NCBI RefSeq assembly: GCF_004216665.1
Contig: NZ_SGWY01000002.1
Coordinates: forward strand, 162,685 to 226,684
DNA: 64,000 nucleotides
Direction: 5' to 3'
Origin: Agromyces ramosus
GTDB lineage: Bacteria; Actinomycetota; Actinomycetes; Actinomycetales; Microbacteriaceae
Made by a program: the position numbers and the translations under genes. The notes beneath the pieces were generated by a model. It worked only from the letters and a program-made list of their open reading frames with translations. It was not told the DNA's origin and made no database searches. Below are positions 8,391 to 18,168 of the stretch, piece by piece (position 1 is the stretch's first letter; each line of letters begins with the position of its first letter).

Positions 8391-9761
8391 ATGACCGCAC
8401 CGGAGCGATCCCTGTCCCGCGGCGTCGTGACCCGGTATGCGATCGGCTCGATCGGCACCGGCGGCTTCGCGACGCTGCCCGGCCTGGTGCTCGTGTTCTA
8501 CCTCACCGACACGCTCGGCGTGACCGCCCTGGTGGCGGGCCTGGTCGTGACCGCCGCCAAGGTGTGGGACGTGCTCATCGACCCGTGGATCGGCGAGCGC
8601 AGCGACCGCATGCTCGCCGCGACCGGCACGCGTCGTACGTGGATGCGGGTCGGCGCGCTCGCGCTGCCGGTGGCCTTCATCGTGACGTTCGCGGTGCCCA
8701 CGGGCCTCGCGCCCGCGGCATCCGGCACCTGGGTGTTCATCGCGTTCCTGGCCACGGCCACGGCGTTCAGCCTCTTCCAGGTGCCGTACATCGCCCTGCC
8801 CGCCGAGCTCACCGACGACTACGATGCACGCACGCGGCTCCTGACGTGGCGCGTGGTGGTGCTCAGCGTGTCGATCCTGCTGTTCGGTGCGGGCGGACCG
8901 CTGCTGCGACGGGCGGGCGGCGACGACGAGGCGCTCGGCTACCTCGTCATGGCGGTCGTGGCGGGACTCGTCATCGGTGCCGGGATGTTCGTGGCGACGT
9001 CCACCGCGCCGCGCGGGATCGCCGCGGGCGAGCGTGCACGGCGGAGCATCCGCGCCGGCTACGCCGAGGGCATCGCCGCACTGCGTCGCAGCCGCCCGTT
9101 CCGCGACCTGCTGTCCGCCTTCGTGCTGCAGGGCCTCGCCACGGGGGTCATGCTCGCCGGCGCCAACTACGTGGCCGTCTGGGTGCTCCATTCCGAGGAC
9201 GCCCTGACCTTCCTCTTCCTCGCCCTCATCGCCCCGGCGGTGCTGTGCGCCCCGCTCTGGGGCCGGCTCGCCGCCCGCATCGGCAAGGAGCGCGGATACG
9301 TGCTCGCGAGCGCCCTGTTCGCGGTCGCCGCGGCGAGCCTCGTGGGGATGCTCTGGGCACCGGGGCCGTGGGTCTACGGGCCGGTGGCCGTCGCCGGCGC
9401 CGCCTACGCCGGCATGCAGTCGCTGCCCATGGCGATGCTGCCCGACGTGATCTCGCACGATGCACGACGGCACGGCGAGGGCCGCGCCGGCAGCTTCGGC
9501 GGCGTGTGGACGGCGGGGGAGACCGCGGGCATGGCCCTCGGCGCGACGCTGCTCACCGTGGTGCTCGCCCTGACCGGGTACGCAGAGTCCACCGGGTCGG
9601 CCGTCGTCACCCAGCCCGGCGCTGCCGTCGTGGGCATCATCGTCGCCTTCAGCCTGCTGCCGGCGGCGCTCGTCGTGCTCAGCCTCGTGCCGCTCGGGAT
9701 GTACCCGCTGCGACGCCGTGACATCGAGGCGGATGCCGCGGCCGAAGCGGTCGCGCGGTGA
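8391..9761 (+). CDS. MFS transporter, GPH-like (sugar/cation symporter type)
   Basis: 456-residue transporter with about 12 membrane segments. The N-terminal half carries VWDVLIDPWIGERSDRM, the loop-2 signature of the glycoside-pentoside-hexuronide:cation symporter subgroup (like MelB), followed by FQVPYIALPAELTDDYDART. Substrate unknown. It starts at ATG 8391, leaderless after TACACT. The stop overlaps the GTG of the next gene by 4 bp (GTGA), so it forms a translationally coupled pair with a PLP lyase. A plausible role is import or export of that enzyme's substrate or product. Confidence 0.85.
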   Translation: MTAPERSLSRGVVTRYAIGSIGTGGFATLPGLVLVFYLTDTLGVTALVAGLVVTAAKVWDVLIDPWIGERSDRMLAATGTRRTWMRVGALALPVAFIVTFAVPTGLAPAASGTWVFIAFLATATAFSLFQVPYIALPAELTDDYDARTRLLTWRVVVLSVSILLFGAGGPLLRRAGGDDEALGYLVMAVVAGLVIGAGMFVATSTAPRGIAAGERARRSIRAGYAEGIAALRRSRPFRDLLSAFVLQGLATGVMLAGANYVAVWVLHSEDALTFLFLALIAPAVLCAPLWGRLAARIGKERGYVLASALFAVAAASLVGMLWAPGPWVYGPVAVAGAAYAGMQSLPMAMLPDVISHDARRHGEGRAGSFGGVWTAGETAGMALGATLLTVVLALTGYAESTGSAVVTQPGAAVVGIIVAFSLLPAALVVLSLVPLGMYPLRRRDIEADAAAEAVAR

Positions 9762-11296
9762 CCGCGTTCCGCCGGGATCCGGCCGACATCCTCGCCGAGC
9801 TGGGCCGGCTGCGAGCGGGCGACGCACCGACGCACGGCGGACGGGTGCTCTCGTACGTCTACGATTCCGGCGAGGCCGAGCTCGACGAGCTCGCCGCGGC
9901 GGCGGCTCGGCTCGTGCAGCCGGTGAACGGGCTCGACCCGACCACGTTCACGTCGGTGGCCGCGATGGAATCGGGGCTCGTCGGCTTCGCGCGCCGGGTG
10001 TTCCACGGCGAGCGCGACGAGGGCGGGGTCGTCGTGGGCACGATCACGTCGGGCGGCACGGAGAGCTGCCTGCTCGCCGTCAAGACCGCGCGCGACGTCT
10101 GGCGAGCGGCCCGCGCCGGGACGCCGCGCGTGCCGCGCCTCGTCGCGCCGGTCACCGTGCACGCCGCGTTCCACAAGGCGGCGGAGTACTTCGGACTCGT
10201 GCTCGACCTCGTGCCGGTCGATCCGGCCACCGGGGCCGCGACGCCGTCGGCGATCGAGCAGCGGCTGGGCGACGACGTCGCGCTCGTGGTGGTGAGCGCG
10301 CCCTCGTACCCGTTCGCGACGCTCGACCCGGTCGCCGACGTCGCGGCCGTCTGCGCGCCGCGTGGGATCGCCCTGCACGTCGACGCATGCATCGGCGGAT
10401 TCGCGCTCGCCTTCTGGCCGGACGAGCTGCCCGCGTGGGACCTCGCCGTCCCCGGCGTGACCAGCCTCTCGGCCGACCTGCACAAGTACGGCTACGCGCC
10501 GAAGGGCGTCTCCGTGCTGCTGACCCGCGGTCGGGATCGCCAGCGCCACCAGTACTTCGCCACGACCGCGTGGCCCGGGTACCCCGTCGTCAACCCGACG
10601 ATGACGGGCTCCAAGCCGGCGGGGCCGCTCGCGGCCGCGTGGGCGATCGTCGAGGCGCTGGGCGAGCCGGGCTTCGCGGAGCTCACCGGCCGGGCTGCTC
10701 GCGCGACCGGCGTGCTCCGCAGCACGCTCGACGGGATCGAGGGGCTCCGGGTCGTCGGCGACCCGACCGGTCCGCTGCTCGCGGTCGCCGCCGACGAGGG
10801 CCTCGCGCCCGAGCATCGCGTCGATCCGCACCACTGGGCGGATGCCGCGCGCGAAGCGGGCTGGCAGCTGCAGCTGCAGCCCGGCCTCACCCAGGCCGAC
10901 GGCACGCGCCTGCCGCATACGACCCACCTCACGGTGACCCCGGTGACCGAGACGGTGGCGGCCGAGCTCTCGGTGTCGCTCGTCTCCGCGGCCGATGCGG
11001 TGCGCGGGACTCCGCCGGTGGACGGCGACGCGCTGGTGGCGGGGCTCGCGACGCAGGTGCCCGGGGGCGCCCAGGGCCTCGTGGCCGCGGCATCCGCCGG
11101 GCTCGACTCGGAGGCCGCGGCCGGACTGCTCGCGGCGTTCGGGCTGCTCGGCGGGCAGGGCGCCGAGCGCGCCCTGCCCGACCGGCTGGCGCCCGTGCTC
11201 GCGCTCGTCGAGGCGCTGCCGGGGCCGCTCACCGAGCGATTGCTGGTGGAACTCCTCGCGAGGGTGGTCGAGCCGCCCGCCGCGGCATCCGACTGA
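9758..11296 (+). CDS. PLP-dependent lyase/decarboxylase, sphingosine-1-phosphate-lyase-like
   Basis: 512-residue fold-type I PLP enzyme of the group II decarboxylase superfamily, closest in motifs to sphingosine-1-phosphate lyase. VGTITSGGTESCLLAVKTARD (about 88-108) binds the cofactor phosphate, HVDACIGGFALAFW has the cofactor Asp, SADLHKYGYAPKGVSVLL contains the Schiff-base Lys, and MTGSKPAGPLAAAWA follows. A lyase-type C-terminal extension runs after about residue 410. It would cleave a phosphorylated long-chain amino alcohol or decarboxylate an amino acid; which one cannot be told from sequence. The GTG overlaps the MFS stop. It converges on a small membrane protein 7 bp away. Confidence 0.85.
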   Translation: MTAFRRDPADILAELGRLRAGDAPTHGGRVLSYVYDSGEAELDELAAAAARLVQPVNGLDPTTFTSVAAMESGLVGFARRVFHGERDEGGVVVGTITSGGTESCLLAVKTARDVWRAARAGTPRVPRLVAPVTVHAAFHKAAEYFGLVLDLVPVDPATGAATPSAIEQRLGDDVALVVVSAPSYPFATLDPVADVAAVCAPRGIALHVDACIGGFALAFWPDELPAWDLAVPGVTSLSADLHKYGYAPKGVSVLLTRGRDRQRHQYFATTAWPGYPVVNPTMTGSKPAGPLAAAWAIVEALGEPGFAELTGRAARATGVLRSTLDGIEGLRVVGDPTGPLLAVAADEGLAPEHRVDPHHWADAAREAGWQLQLQPGLTQADGTRLPHTTHLTVTPVTETVAAELSVSLVSAADAVRGTPPVDGDALVAGLATQVPGGAQGLVAAASAGLDSEAAAGLLAAFGLLGGQGAERALPDRLAPVLALVEALPGPLTERLLVELLARVVEPPAAASD

Positions 11297-11303
11297 CGGT
11301 CGC

Positions 11304-11729
11304 TCAGGCCGGGCCGAACCGGATGCTCGCCACGGCCAGCTCGCCGTCCTCGTCGGCCCGGACGATGCAGCGGACGGTGCGGCGCTCCGATTCCCCACCC
11401 TCGCTGTAGGCCACGGAACCCTGGGTTCGGTACTCGGTGTCGTCGACCTGCTCAACCTCGGAGAACAGGGGCATGTCGGTCACCTCGCGGTCCCGTGCCT
11501 CGAGCTCGGCCCGTACGCCCGACAGGCAGATCGAGCGGGCGACGTCGGCGGGTTCGGGCAGCGGCCACAGTGCGATCACCAGGGCCGCGACGATGCCGGC
11601 CAGCACGAGTGCGGGAACCGCGATGCGCACCCACAGCGGCACGCGGCTGAACCAGCCTCCCTGCTGCGGCGTGGTGGGCGACGGCGTGCGGTCGTCGGGA
11701 GGCGTGCGATCGTCGGGAACGGACCCCAT
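11304..11729 (-). CDS. Small membrane-anchored protein of unknown function
   Basis: 141 residues. The N-terminus is Pro/Thr/Asp-rich and contains a repeated DDRTP, followed by one hydrophobic segment (about 30-52, WVRIAVPALVLAGIVAALVI). A roughly 85-residue outside domain has two Cys (SICLSGVRAEL and RTVRCIVRADE), which could form a disulfide. I do not recognise a family. It lies 26 bp downstream of a lipoprotein gene on the same strand, so the two may share a transcript and act at the cell envelope. Confidence 0.75.
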   Translation of the reverse strand: MGSVPDDRTPPDDRTPSPTTPQQGGWFSRVPLWVRIAVPALVLAGIVAALVIALWPLPEPADVARSICLSGVRAELEARDREVTDMPLFSEVEQVDDTEYRTQGSVAYSEGGESERRTVRCIVRADEDGELAVASIRFGPA

Positions 11730-11755
11730 GCCTCGGATGATACTGGATGGATGGC

Positions 11756-12646
11756 CTACCCGGCGGGAAGCGCGAGCCCGCAGCGCTCGCCGTAGTACTG
11801 GTACAGCTCCGCCTTCAGCGTGGCGCCCGACGAGCGATCCAGGCGACCGGCGCGTCCGTCGGACGTGCGGATCTCGAACGGGAGGATCGTGCCGCGCTTG
11901 TCGTCGGCGATCGCATGGGCGTCGCATCGTGCGGGCCGCACGTCGAGCGAGATCGTCTGCGGCGCGTCGCCGGCGGAGATCTCGACCCCGACCGGCCAGT
12001 CGACCCCGCCCTCGGCGTTCAGGAGCGTCGTGCCGTACACCCGGTCGATCACGAACGAGCCCGAGCCGGATGCCGCCGGCGTCACCAGGACGTCGATGAC
12101 GGCCCGCCGGTCGACCCCCGACCCGATGGCCCGGAGGTGCTCCGGCACTGCGATCGTCGCCACGGTGTCCACCGATTCCGCGAGGCAGTCGGCGTCGGCG
12201 ACGCGAGCCAGGGTGTCGAACGGATCGTCGGGGGTGAGCTCGCCCGCGGCGGGGCCGTCGGGGGTCGTCGCGTCGACGTGGAGCACGGCCGCGCCGGCCT
12301 CCGCGCCGCACTCGGCCGGCGGCAGCGGGAGCCGGATCGCGAGGGCGTCGCCGGGCGGCAGCTCGAACGCCTCCTCGCGCACGAGCGCGGTCGCGAGCGT
12401 CGGCGCCTCGAGCTCGAATCCGTCGATCGTGACCGCCTCTCCGCCGGTGTTCTCCACGCGCACCACGAGCCGGCGCGCCTCCACGTCGAGCCGGCCCTGC
12501 TGGAGGCGCACCTCGAGTCCGTCGGGCAGCGCGGCCGGCTTGAGCTCCGCGGGCGCCGCGCACGCGACGAGCAGCAGGGGCACGGTCGCGAGGGCGGCGA
12601 CGAGCGCGAGCGGACGGACGCGGCGGGCGCGCGGCATCCGGCTCAT
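11756..12646 (-). CDS. Putative secreted lipoprotein
   Basis: 296 residues with a lipoprotein signal peptide: basic n-region (MPRARRVRP), hydrophobic core LALVAALATVPLL and lipobox LVAC, placing the lipidated Cys at about residue 25. The mature part reads as two Ig-like/beta-sandwich segments (VRVENTGGEAVTIDGFELEAP; VLHVDATTPDGPAAGEL) with scattered Cys pairs. No enzymatic motif is visible. The ATG is 4 bp after the mrp stop on the same strand, so it is probably the tail of the MgtE_N/DUF1003/mrp operon. An in-frame ATG at MPRARR, three codons later, is an alternative start. Confidence 0.8.
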   Translation of the reverse strand: MSRMPRARRVRPLALVAALATVPLLLVACAAPAELKPAALPDGLEVRLQQGRLDVEARRLVVRVENTGGEAVTIDGFELEAPTLATALVREEAFELPPGDALAIRLPLPPAECGAEAGAAVLHVDATTPDGPAAGELTPDDPFDTLARVADADCLAESVDTVATIAVPEHLRAIGSGVDRRAVIDVLVTPAASGSGSFVIDRVYGTTLLNAEGGVDWPVGVEISAGDAPQTISLDVRPARCDAHAIADDKRGTILPFEIRTSDGRAGRLDRSSGATLKAELYQYYGERCGLALPAG

Positions 12647-12650
12647 CGGG

Positions 12651-13826
12651 TCACCGCACCGAGAGGTCGAGCCGGCGGCCGCCGAGCGAGCGGGGGAGGG
12701 CGGCCAGGTGCGCGGCGACCTCCTCGATCGCGCGCGCGGCCGGATCGTCGGGCGCCGAGACGACGACCGGCGTGCCGGCGTCACCGCCCTGGCGCAGCGC
12801 GATGCTGAGCGGCACGCTCGCGAGGAGCGGAACGGGCGCCGGATGGCCCTCCGAGAGGCGCTCGGCGACGACTGCGCCGCCGCCGGCGCCGAACAGCTCG
12901 ACCATGCCGTCGGGTCCCGCGAACCCGGACATGTTCTCGACCACGCCGACGATGCGCTGGCCCGTCTGGCGCGCGACGACGCCCGACCGCTCGGCCACGT
13001 CGGCAGCGGCGGGCTGCGGGGTCGTGACGACGACCACCTCGGCGTTGGGCAGCAGCTGGCCGAGCGAGATCGCGACGTCGCCCGTTCCGGGCGGCAGGTC
13101 GACGAGCAGCATGTCGAGGTCGCCGAAGTACACGTCGGTGAGGAACTGGTTCAGCGTGCGATGCAGCATCGGGCCGCGCCACGCGACGGCGACGGATGAC
13201 GCGCGCCCGCCGGGCTCGGCCGGCTCGACGAACATCCCGATCGAGATCACCTTCACGCCGTGCGCGACGGGCGGCAGGATCATCTCGTCGACCCTCGTCG
13301 GCCGGGGGGCGTTCCCGTGCTCGTCGACGAGGCCGAGCAGGCCGGGGATCGAGAACCCGTGCACGTCGGCGTCGACGAGTCCGACCGAGAGGCCGCGTGC
13401 GGCGAGCGCCACGGCGAGATTGGCGGTGATCGTGGACTTGCCGACGCCGCCCTTGCCGCTCGTGATCGCGATGACGCGGGTGAGGCTGCCGGGACCGAAC
13501 GGATTGCCGCGTGCGGCACGCCCGCCGCGCAGGCGTTCCGTCAGGGCGGCGCGCTGCTCGGGGGTCATCACCGAGAGGGTGACGTCGGCATTGCCCGGCC
13601 CCGCGACGGTCTCGGCCGCCTGCCGGACGTCGCGCTCGATGCGGTCGGAGGCGGGGCATCCGACGATCGTCAGCCGGATGACGACGTGCACGCGCCCGCC
13701 GGCGGCCGCCGACACCGACTCGACCATGTCCAGCTCGGTGATGGGCTTGCGGATCTCCGGGTCGATCACGCCCGCCAGCGCGACGAGCACCCCCTGCTCG
13801 AGTGCCGCGGCGTCAGCGGGCGGCAT
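12651..13826 (-). CDS. mrp: Mrp/NBP35 family ATP-binding protein (Fe-S cluster carrier type)
   Basis: 391 residues: an N-terminal MIP18/DUF59 domain (about 1-95, EQGVLVALAGVIDPEIRKPI) followed by a deviant-Walker P-loop ATPase (ITSGKGGVGKSTITANLAVA) with LVDADVHGFSIPGLLG and LLVDLPPGTGDVAISL. Mrp/ApbC proteins carry Fe-S clusters. The C-terminal CxxC that bridges a cluster in ApbC is absent here (VVENMSGFAGPDGMVELFG), as I recall for mycobacterial Mrp, so cluster binding should not be assumed. Its start overlaps the DUF1003 gene by 14 bp. Confidence 0.93.
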   Translation of the reverse strand: MPPADAAALEQGVLVALAGVIDPEIRKPITELDMVESVSAAAGGRVHVVIRLTIVGCPASDRIERDVRQAAETVAGPGNADVTLSVMTPEQRAALTERLRGGRAARGNPFGPGSLTRVIAITSGKGGVGKSTITANLAVALAARGLSVGLVDADVHGFSIPGLLGLVDEHGNAPRPTRVDEMILPPVAHGVKVISIGMFVEPAEPGGRASSVAVAWRGPMLHRTLNQFLTDVYFGDLDMLLVDLPPGTGDVAISLGQLLPNAEVVVVTTPQPAAADVAERSGVVARQTGQRIVGVVENMSGFAGPDGMVELFGAGGGAVVAERLSEGHPAPVPLLASVPLSIALRQGGDAGTPVVVSAPDDPAARAIEEVAAHLAALPRSLGGRRLDLSVR

Positions 13827-14334
13827 GCTCCGGCTCCTCCTCCGCGGGCCGGTCGAGCTCCTCGATCATCGCGCGGAGCTCGGCGCGGATGAAGTCCTTC
13901 GAGGCGAGCTCCTTCACGGCGAGCCGCAGGGCCACGACCTCCCGGGCGAGGTACTCGGTGTCCGCGAGGTTGCGCTCGGCGCGCTGCCGGTCCTGCTCGA
14001 TCTGCACCCGGTCGCGGTCGTCCTGCCGGTTCTGGGCGAGCAGGATGAGGGGCGCGGCGTACGAGGCCTGCAGCGAGAGCACGAGCGTCAGCGCCGTGAA
14101 CCCGATCGCGATGGAGTCGAATCGCAGGTTCTCGGGCGCGAACGTGTTCCACGCCATCCAGGTGATCGCGAACACCGTGAGCCCGAGCAGGAAGCCCGGG
14201 GTGCCCATGCCCCGCGCGACCCACTCCGTGAACCGGCCGAAGCGGTCGTTGTCGCCCGATCCGCGGAAGGGCGCAGATCGGCGCATGCCTTTCGGGGTGT
14301 CGAACCGGCGGTCCTCGACGTCAACGCGTGCCAT
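13813..14334 (-). CDS. DUF1003 membrane protein
   Basis: 173 residues with two membrane helices (about 47-65, GFLLGLTVFAITWMAWNTF; about 73-94, AIGFTALTLVLSLQASYAAP) joined by a short loop. A charged helical C-terminus (QNRQDDRDRVQIEQDRQ, ELRAMIEELDRPAEEE) is probably coiled coil in the cytoplasm. This is the DUF1003 layout; function unknown. AAGGAGG lies seven bases before the ATG. It overlaps the MgtE_N/CBS gene by 14 bp upstream and mrp by 14 bp downstream, so the three are tightly coupled. The same trio occurs around M. tuberculosis Rv1229c-Rv1232c (memory). Confidence 0.9.
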   Translation of the reverse strand: MARVDVEDRRFDTPKGMRRSAPFRGSGDNDRFGRFTEWVARGMGTPGFLLGLTVFAITWMAWNTFAPENLRFDSIAIGFTALTLVLSLQASYAAPLILLAQNRQDDRDRVQIEQDRQRAERNLADTEYLAREVVALRLAVKELASKDFIRAELRAMIEELDRPAEEEPEHAAR

Positions 14335-15649
14335 CTCCTGCCCTCCTTCCGTGCGGGATCGGGATGCTTCCGGTGGTGAGCTGGGCCCGTGCCGCGGCGC
14401 GGCGGCCCACTTCGGTCTCATCGGGATGACTTCGCCAGTCATCGGGCAGGAGGTAGTCGAGCACGTCGTCAATCGTCACCACCCCGACGAGTCGATGCTT
14501 CTCGTCGACCACCGGCACCGAGACGAGGTCGTAGCTCGCGAGGATGCGGCTCACCTCGGCGGCGGAGGTGTCGGCGGTCACGGGCTCGAGCCCCTGGTCG
14601 ATGAGCGTTCCCAGGCGCTCGTGCGGCGGGTAGCGGAGCATCCGCTGGAAGTGCACCATGCCGAGGAAACGGCCGGTGGGCGGTTCGTACGGCGGCAGGG
14701 TGACGCACACCGCGGCACCGAGGGCTGGCGGCAGGTCGTGGCGGCGGATGAGGGCGAGCCCCTCGGCGACCGTCGCGTCGGCCGAGACGATGATCGGCTC
14801 GGTCGTCATGAGGCCGCCGGCCGTGTCGGGGCCGTAGGAGAGCAGGAACCGCACGTCGTCGGCCTCTTCGGGCTCCATGAGCTCGAGGAGGTGCTCGCCG
14901 CGTTCCTCGGGCAGCTGCGCGATGAGGTCGGCGGCGTCGTCGGGCTGCATGTGGTCGAGCACGTCGGCGGCGCGGTCGTCGCCGAGCCGCGCCAAGATGT
15001 CCACCTGGTCGGACTCGGGCATCTCCTCGAGCACGTCGGCGAGGCGGTCGTCGGAGAGCTCCTCCGCGACCTCGTGCCGCCGTTGGGCGGGGAGGTCGAG
15101 CAGGGTGTTGGCGAGGTCGGCCGGCTTCAGCTCGGAGTAGGTGGCGATGAGCTGCTCGGCGGACTGCGCCTCGCCGCTGGCGTTCAGCTCGCGCACCTCA
15201 CGCCACGTGACGTAGGCGGACTGTCCCTTCGAGAAGGGCGACGCGCCCTTCGGGCGTCGCACGAAGAGCTGGTCGACCTCCCACTCGCCCGGTTCCTTCT
15301 CCTCGATCGCGACGTCCTCGATCGTGGCCTCGCCCGACCCGTCGTTGAAGGCGACCTTCCGGCCGAGCATCTCGGCGATCACGCGCACCTCGCCCCCGCG
15401 CTGCTCGAAGCGCCGGAGGTTGATGAGGCCGGTCGTGATGATCTGGCCCCCGCCGATGGACGTGACGCGCCCGATCGAGACGAACACGCGGCGCTTGCCG
15501 GGGATCTCGACGATGAGGCCGATCACGCGCGGAGGGTCGCTCTTGCGGTACACGACGAGGACGTCGCGCACCTTGCCCACCCGATCACCGGCGGGGTCGA
15601 AGACGGCGCACCCGGCGAGTCGGGCGACGAAGACTCTCGTGGCGCTCAC
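14321..15649 (-). CDS. MgtE N-terminal/CBS domain protein without a membrane domain
   Basis: 442 residues. N-terminal beta-rich PRC-barrel-like part (about 1-150), MgtE intracellular N domain of helical repeats (about 160-290; RLADVLEEMPESDQVDILA, RAADVLDHMQPDDAADLIA), then a CBS pair (about 290-410; GLMTTEPIIVSADATVAEG, VSVPVVDEKHRLVGVVTIDD). MgtE uses these domains to sense Mg2+, but the five-helix channel is missing, so this is a soluble sensor or partner rather than a transporter. The DUF1003 membrane protein encoded 14 bp in overlap is a candidate partner. The GTG is 6 nt after TAAGTT (leaderless). Confidence 0.88.
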   Translation of the reverse strand: MSATRVFVARLAGCAVFDPAGDRVGKVRDVLVVYRKSDPPRVIGLIVEIPGKRRVFVSIGRVTSIGGGQIITTGLINLRRFEQRGGEVRVIAEMLGRKVAFNDGSGEATIEDVAIEEKEPGEWEVDQLFVRRPKGASPFSKGQSAYVTWREVRELNASGEAQSAEQLIATYSELKPADLANTLLDLPAQRRHEVAEELSDDRLADVLEEMPESDQVDILARLGDDRAADVLDHMQPDDAADLIAQLPEERGEHLLELMEPEEADDVRFLLSYGPDTAGGLMTTEPIIVSADATVAEGLALIRRHDLPPALGAAVCVTLPPYEPPTGRFLGMVHFQRMLRYPPHERLGTLIDQGLEPVTADTSAAEVSRILASYDLVSVPVVDEKHRLVGVVTIDDVLDYLLPDDWRSHPDETEVGRRAAARAQLTTGSIPIPHGRRAGDGTR

Positions 15650-15655
15650 GCTACC

Positions 15656-15719
15656 AACTTAGCCCCCGGAGCCGGGAACCCGGCCCTCTCGGCGACCGCT
15701 CGGACGCGCGTGGGAGAAT
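15656..15719. promoter_or_regulatory. Divergent promoters: MgtE_N/CBS operon (-) and stress protein (+)
   Basis: TAAGTT on the minus strand (15656-15661) and GAGAAT on the plus strand (15714-15719), each 6 nt from a GTG start, with 52 bp between the boxes. Both transcripts are predicted leaderless. Confidence 0.55.
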
Positions 15720-15725
15720 GGCCGC

Positions 15726-16484
15726 GTGAGCAACCCATCCCCGTTCGGCGGCCGCACGGCCCGCGCGTTCCCGAGCCTCCCGAAGGGCGAGACCGTCGCG
15801 AGCTTCGAGACCTATCCCGAGGCGCAGGCGGCGGTCGACAAGCTCGCGAAGGCGGCCTTCCCGGTGAAGGAGCTGGCGATCGTCGGCACCGACCTCACGA
15901 GCGTCGAGCGCATCACGGGCACGCTCAGCTGGGGCCGCGCGGCGGGGGCCGGCGCGCTCTCCGGCGCCTGGTTCGGCACGTTCCTCGGGCTGCTGTTCTT
16001 CATCTTCGCGCCCACGGGCGCCTCGTTCGGCATCCTGATCTCGGCCGTGCTCATCGGTGCCGGATTCGGCATGATCTTCAGCGTCGTCTCGTACTCGGTC
16101 AACCGGCGCCGGCGCGACTTCACCTCGGTCAACCAGGTGCTCGCGACGCGGTACGCGATCATCGCCGAGTCGGCCCACGTCGACCGGGCGCGTTCGGTGC
16201 TCGGCGTCGATTCGCCGTCTCCAACGGCGTGGCGGCCCCCCGCCACCGCGCCGACCGCCGATCCATCGTCGCGTCCGATGAGCTACGGCGAGGCGACGGA
16301 TGCCGCGCGCAAGGCGGCTGCGGCCGAAGCCGCCGGTGCGGCCGGCACTGCGGCACGCGAGCGGCCCCGCTACGGCGAGTACGCGCCCGCGGAGGAGACG
16401 AAGGCCGCGCAGCCGGTCGACACCGCGACATCCGGGCGTCCCTCGTCCGACGGCGACGCCGCGACGCCGCCGTCGGAGCGCTGA
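15726..16484 (+). CDS. General stress protein, YflT-like
   Basis: 252 residues. The N-terminal YflT/general-stress domain (GETVASFETYPEAQAAVDKL, FPVKELAIVGTDLTSVERI, about 20-65) is followed by a Gly/Ala-rich hydrophobic hairpin of two helices (about 70-120) and a low-complexity Ala/Pro/Arg tail from about 155. The family is associated with general stress in Firmicutes and with Rv1234 in mycobacteria (memory); no activity is known. GTG start after GAGAAT, leaderless. It is divergent from the MgtE_N/DUF1003/mrp operon, so the set may respond to a common ionic or envelope stress. Confidence 0.82.
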   Translation: MSNPSPFGGRTARAFPSLPKGETVASFETYPEAQAAVDKLAKAAFPVKELAIVGTDLTSVERITGTLSWGRAAGAGALSGAWFGTFLGLLFFIFAPTGASFGILISAVLIGAGFGMIFSVVSYSVNRRRRDFTSVNQVLATRYAIIAESAHVDRARSVLGVDSPSPTAWRPPATAPTADPSSRPMSYGEATDAARKAAAAEAAGAAGTAARERPRYGEYAPAEETKAAQPVDTATSGRPSSDGDAATPPSER

Positions 16485-16531
16485 GGCTCGGGCACCCCCA
16501 CGCCTGATCGCCCCGCGGCGACCGGCGCCGC

Positions 16532-18094
<1,563 letters not shown>

Positions 18095-18101
18095 GTCGTC
18101 C

Positions 18102-18107
18102 ATTCTC
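18102..18107 (-). promoter_or_regulatory. -10 box of the aminopeptidase gene
   Basis: GAGAAT, 7 nt before the ATG at 18094. It is the same variant box that precedes the stress-protein gene at 15714. Confidence 0.45.
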
Positions 18108-18168
18108 GCATTGCCGGCCGAGCGGATGCCGCGCGCCCGTGATCGCCGTCGGTGACCGGTGCGCGCGC

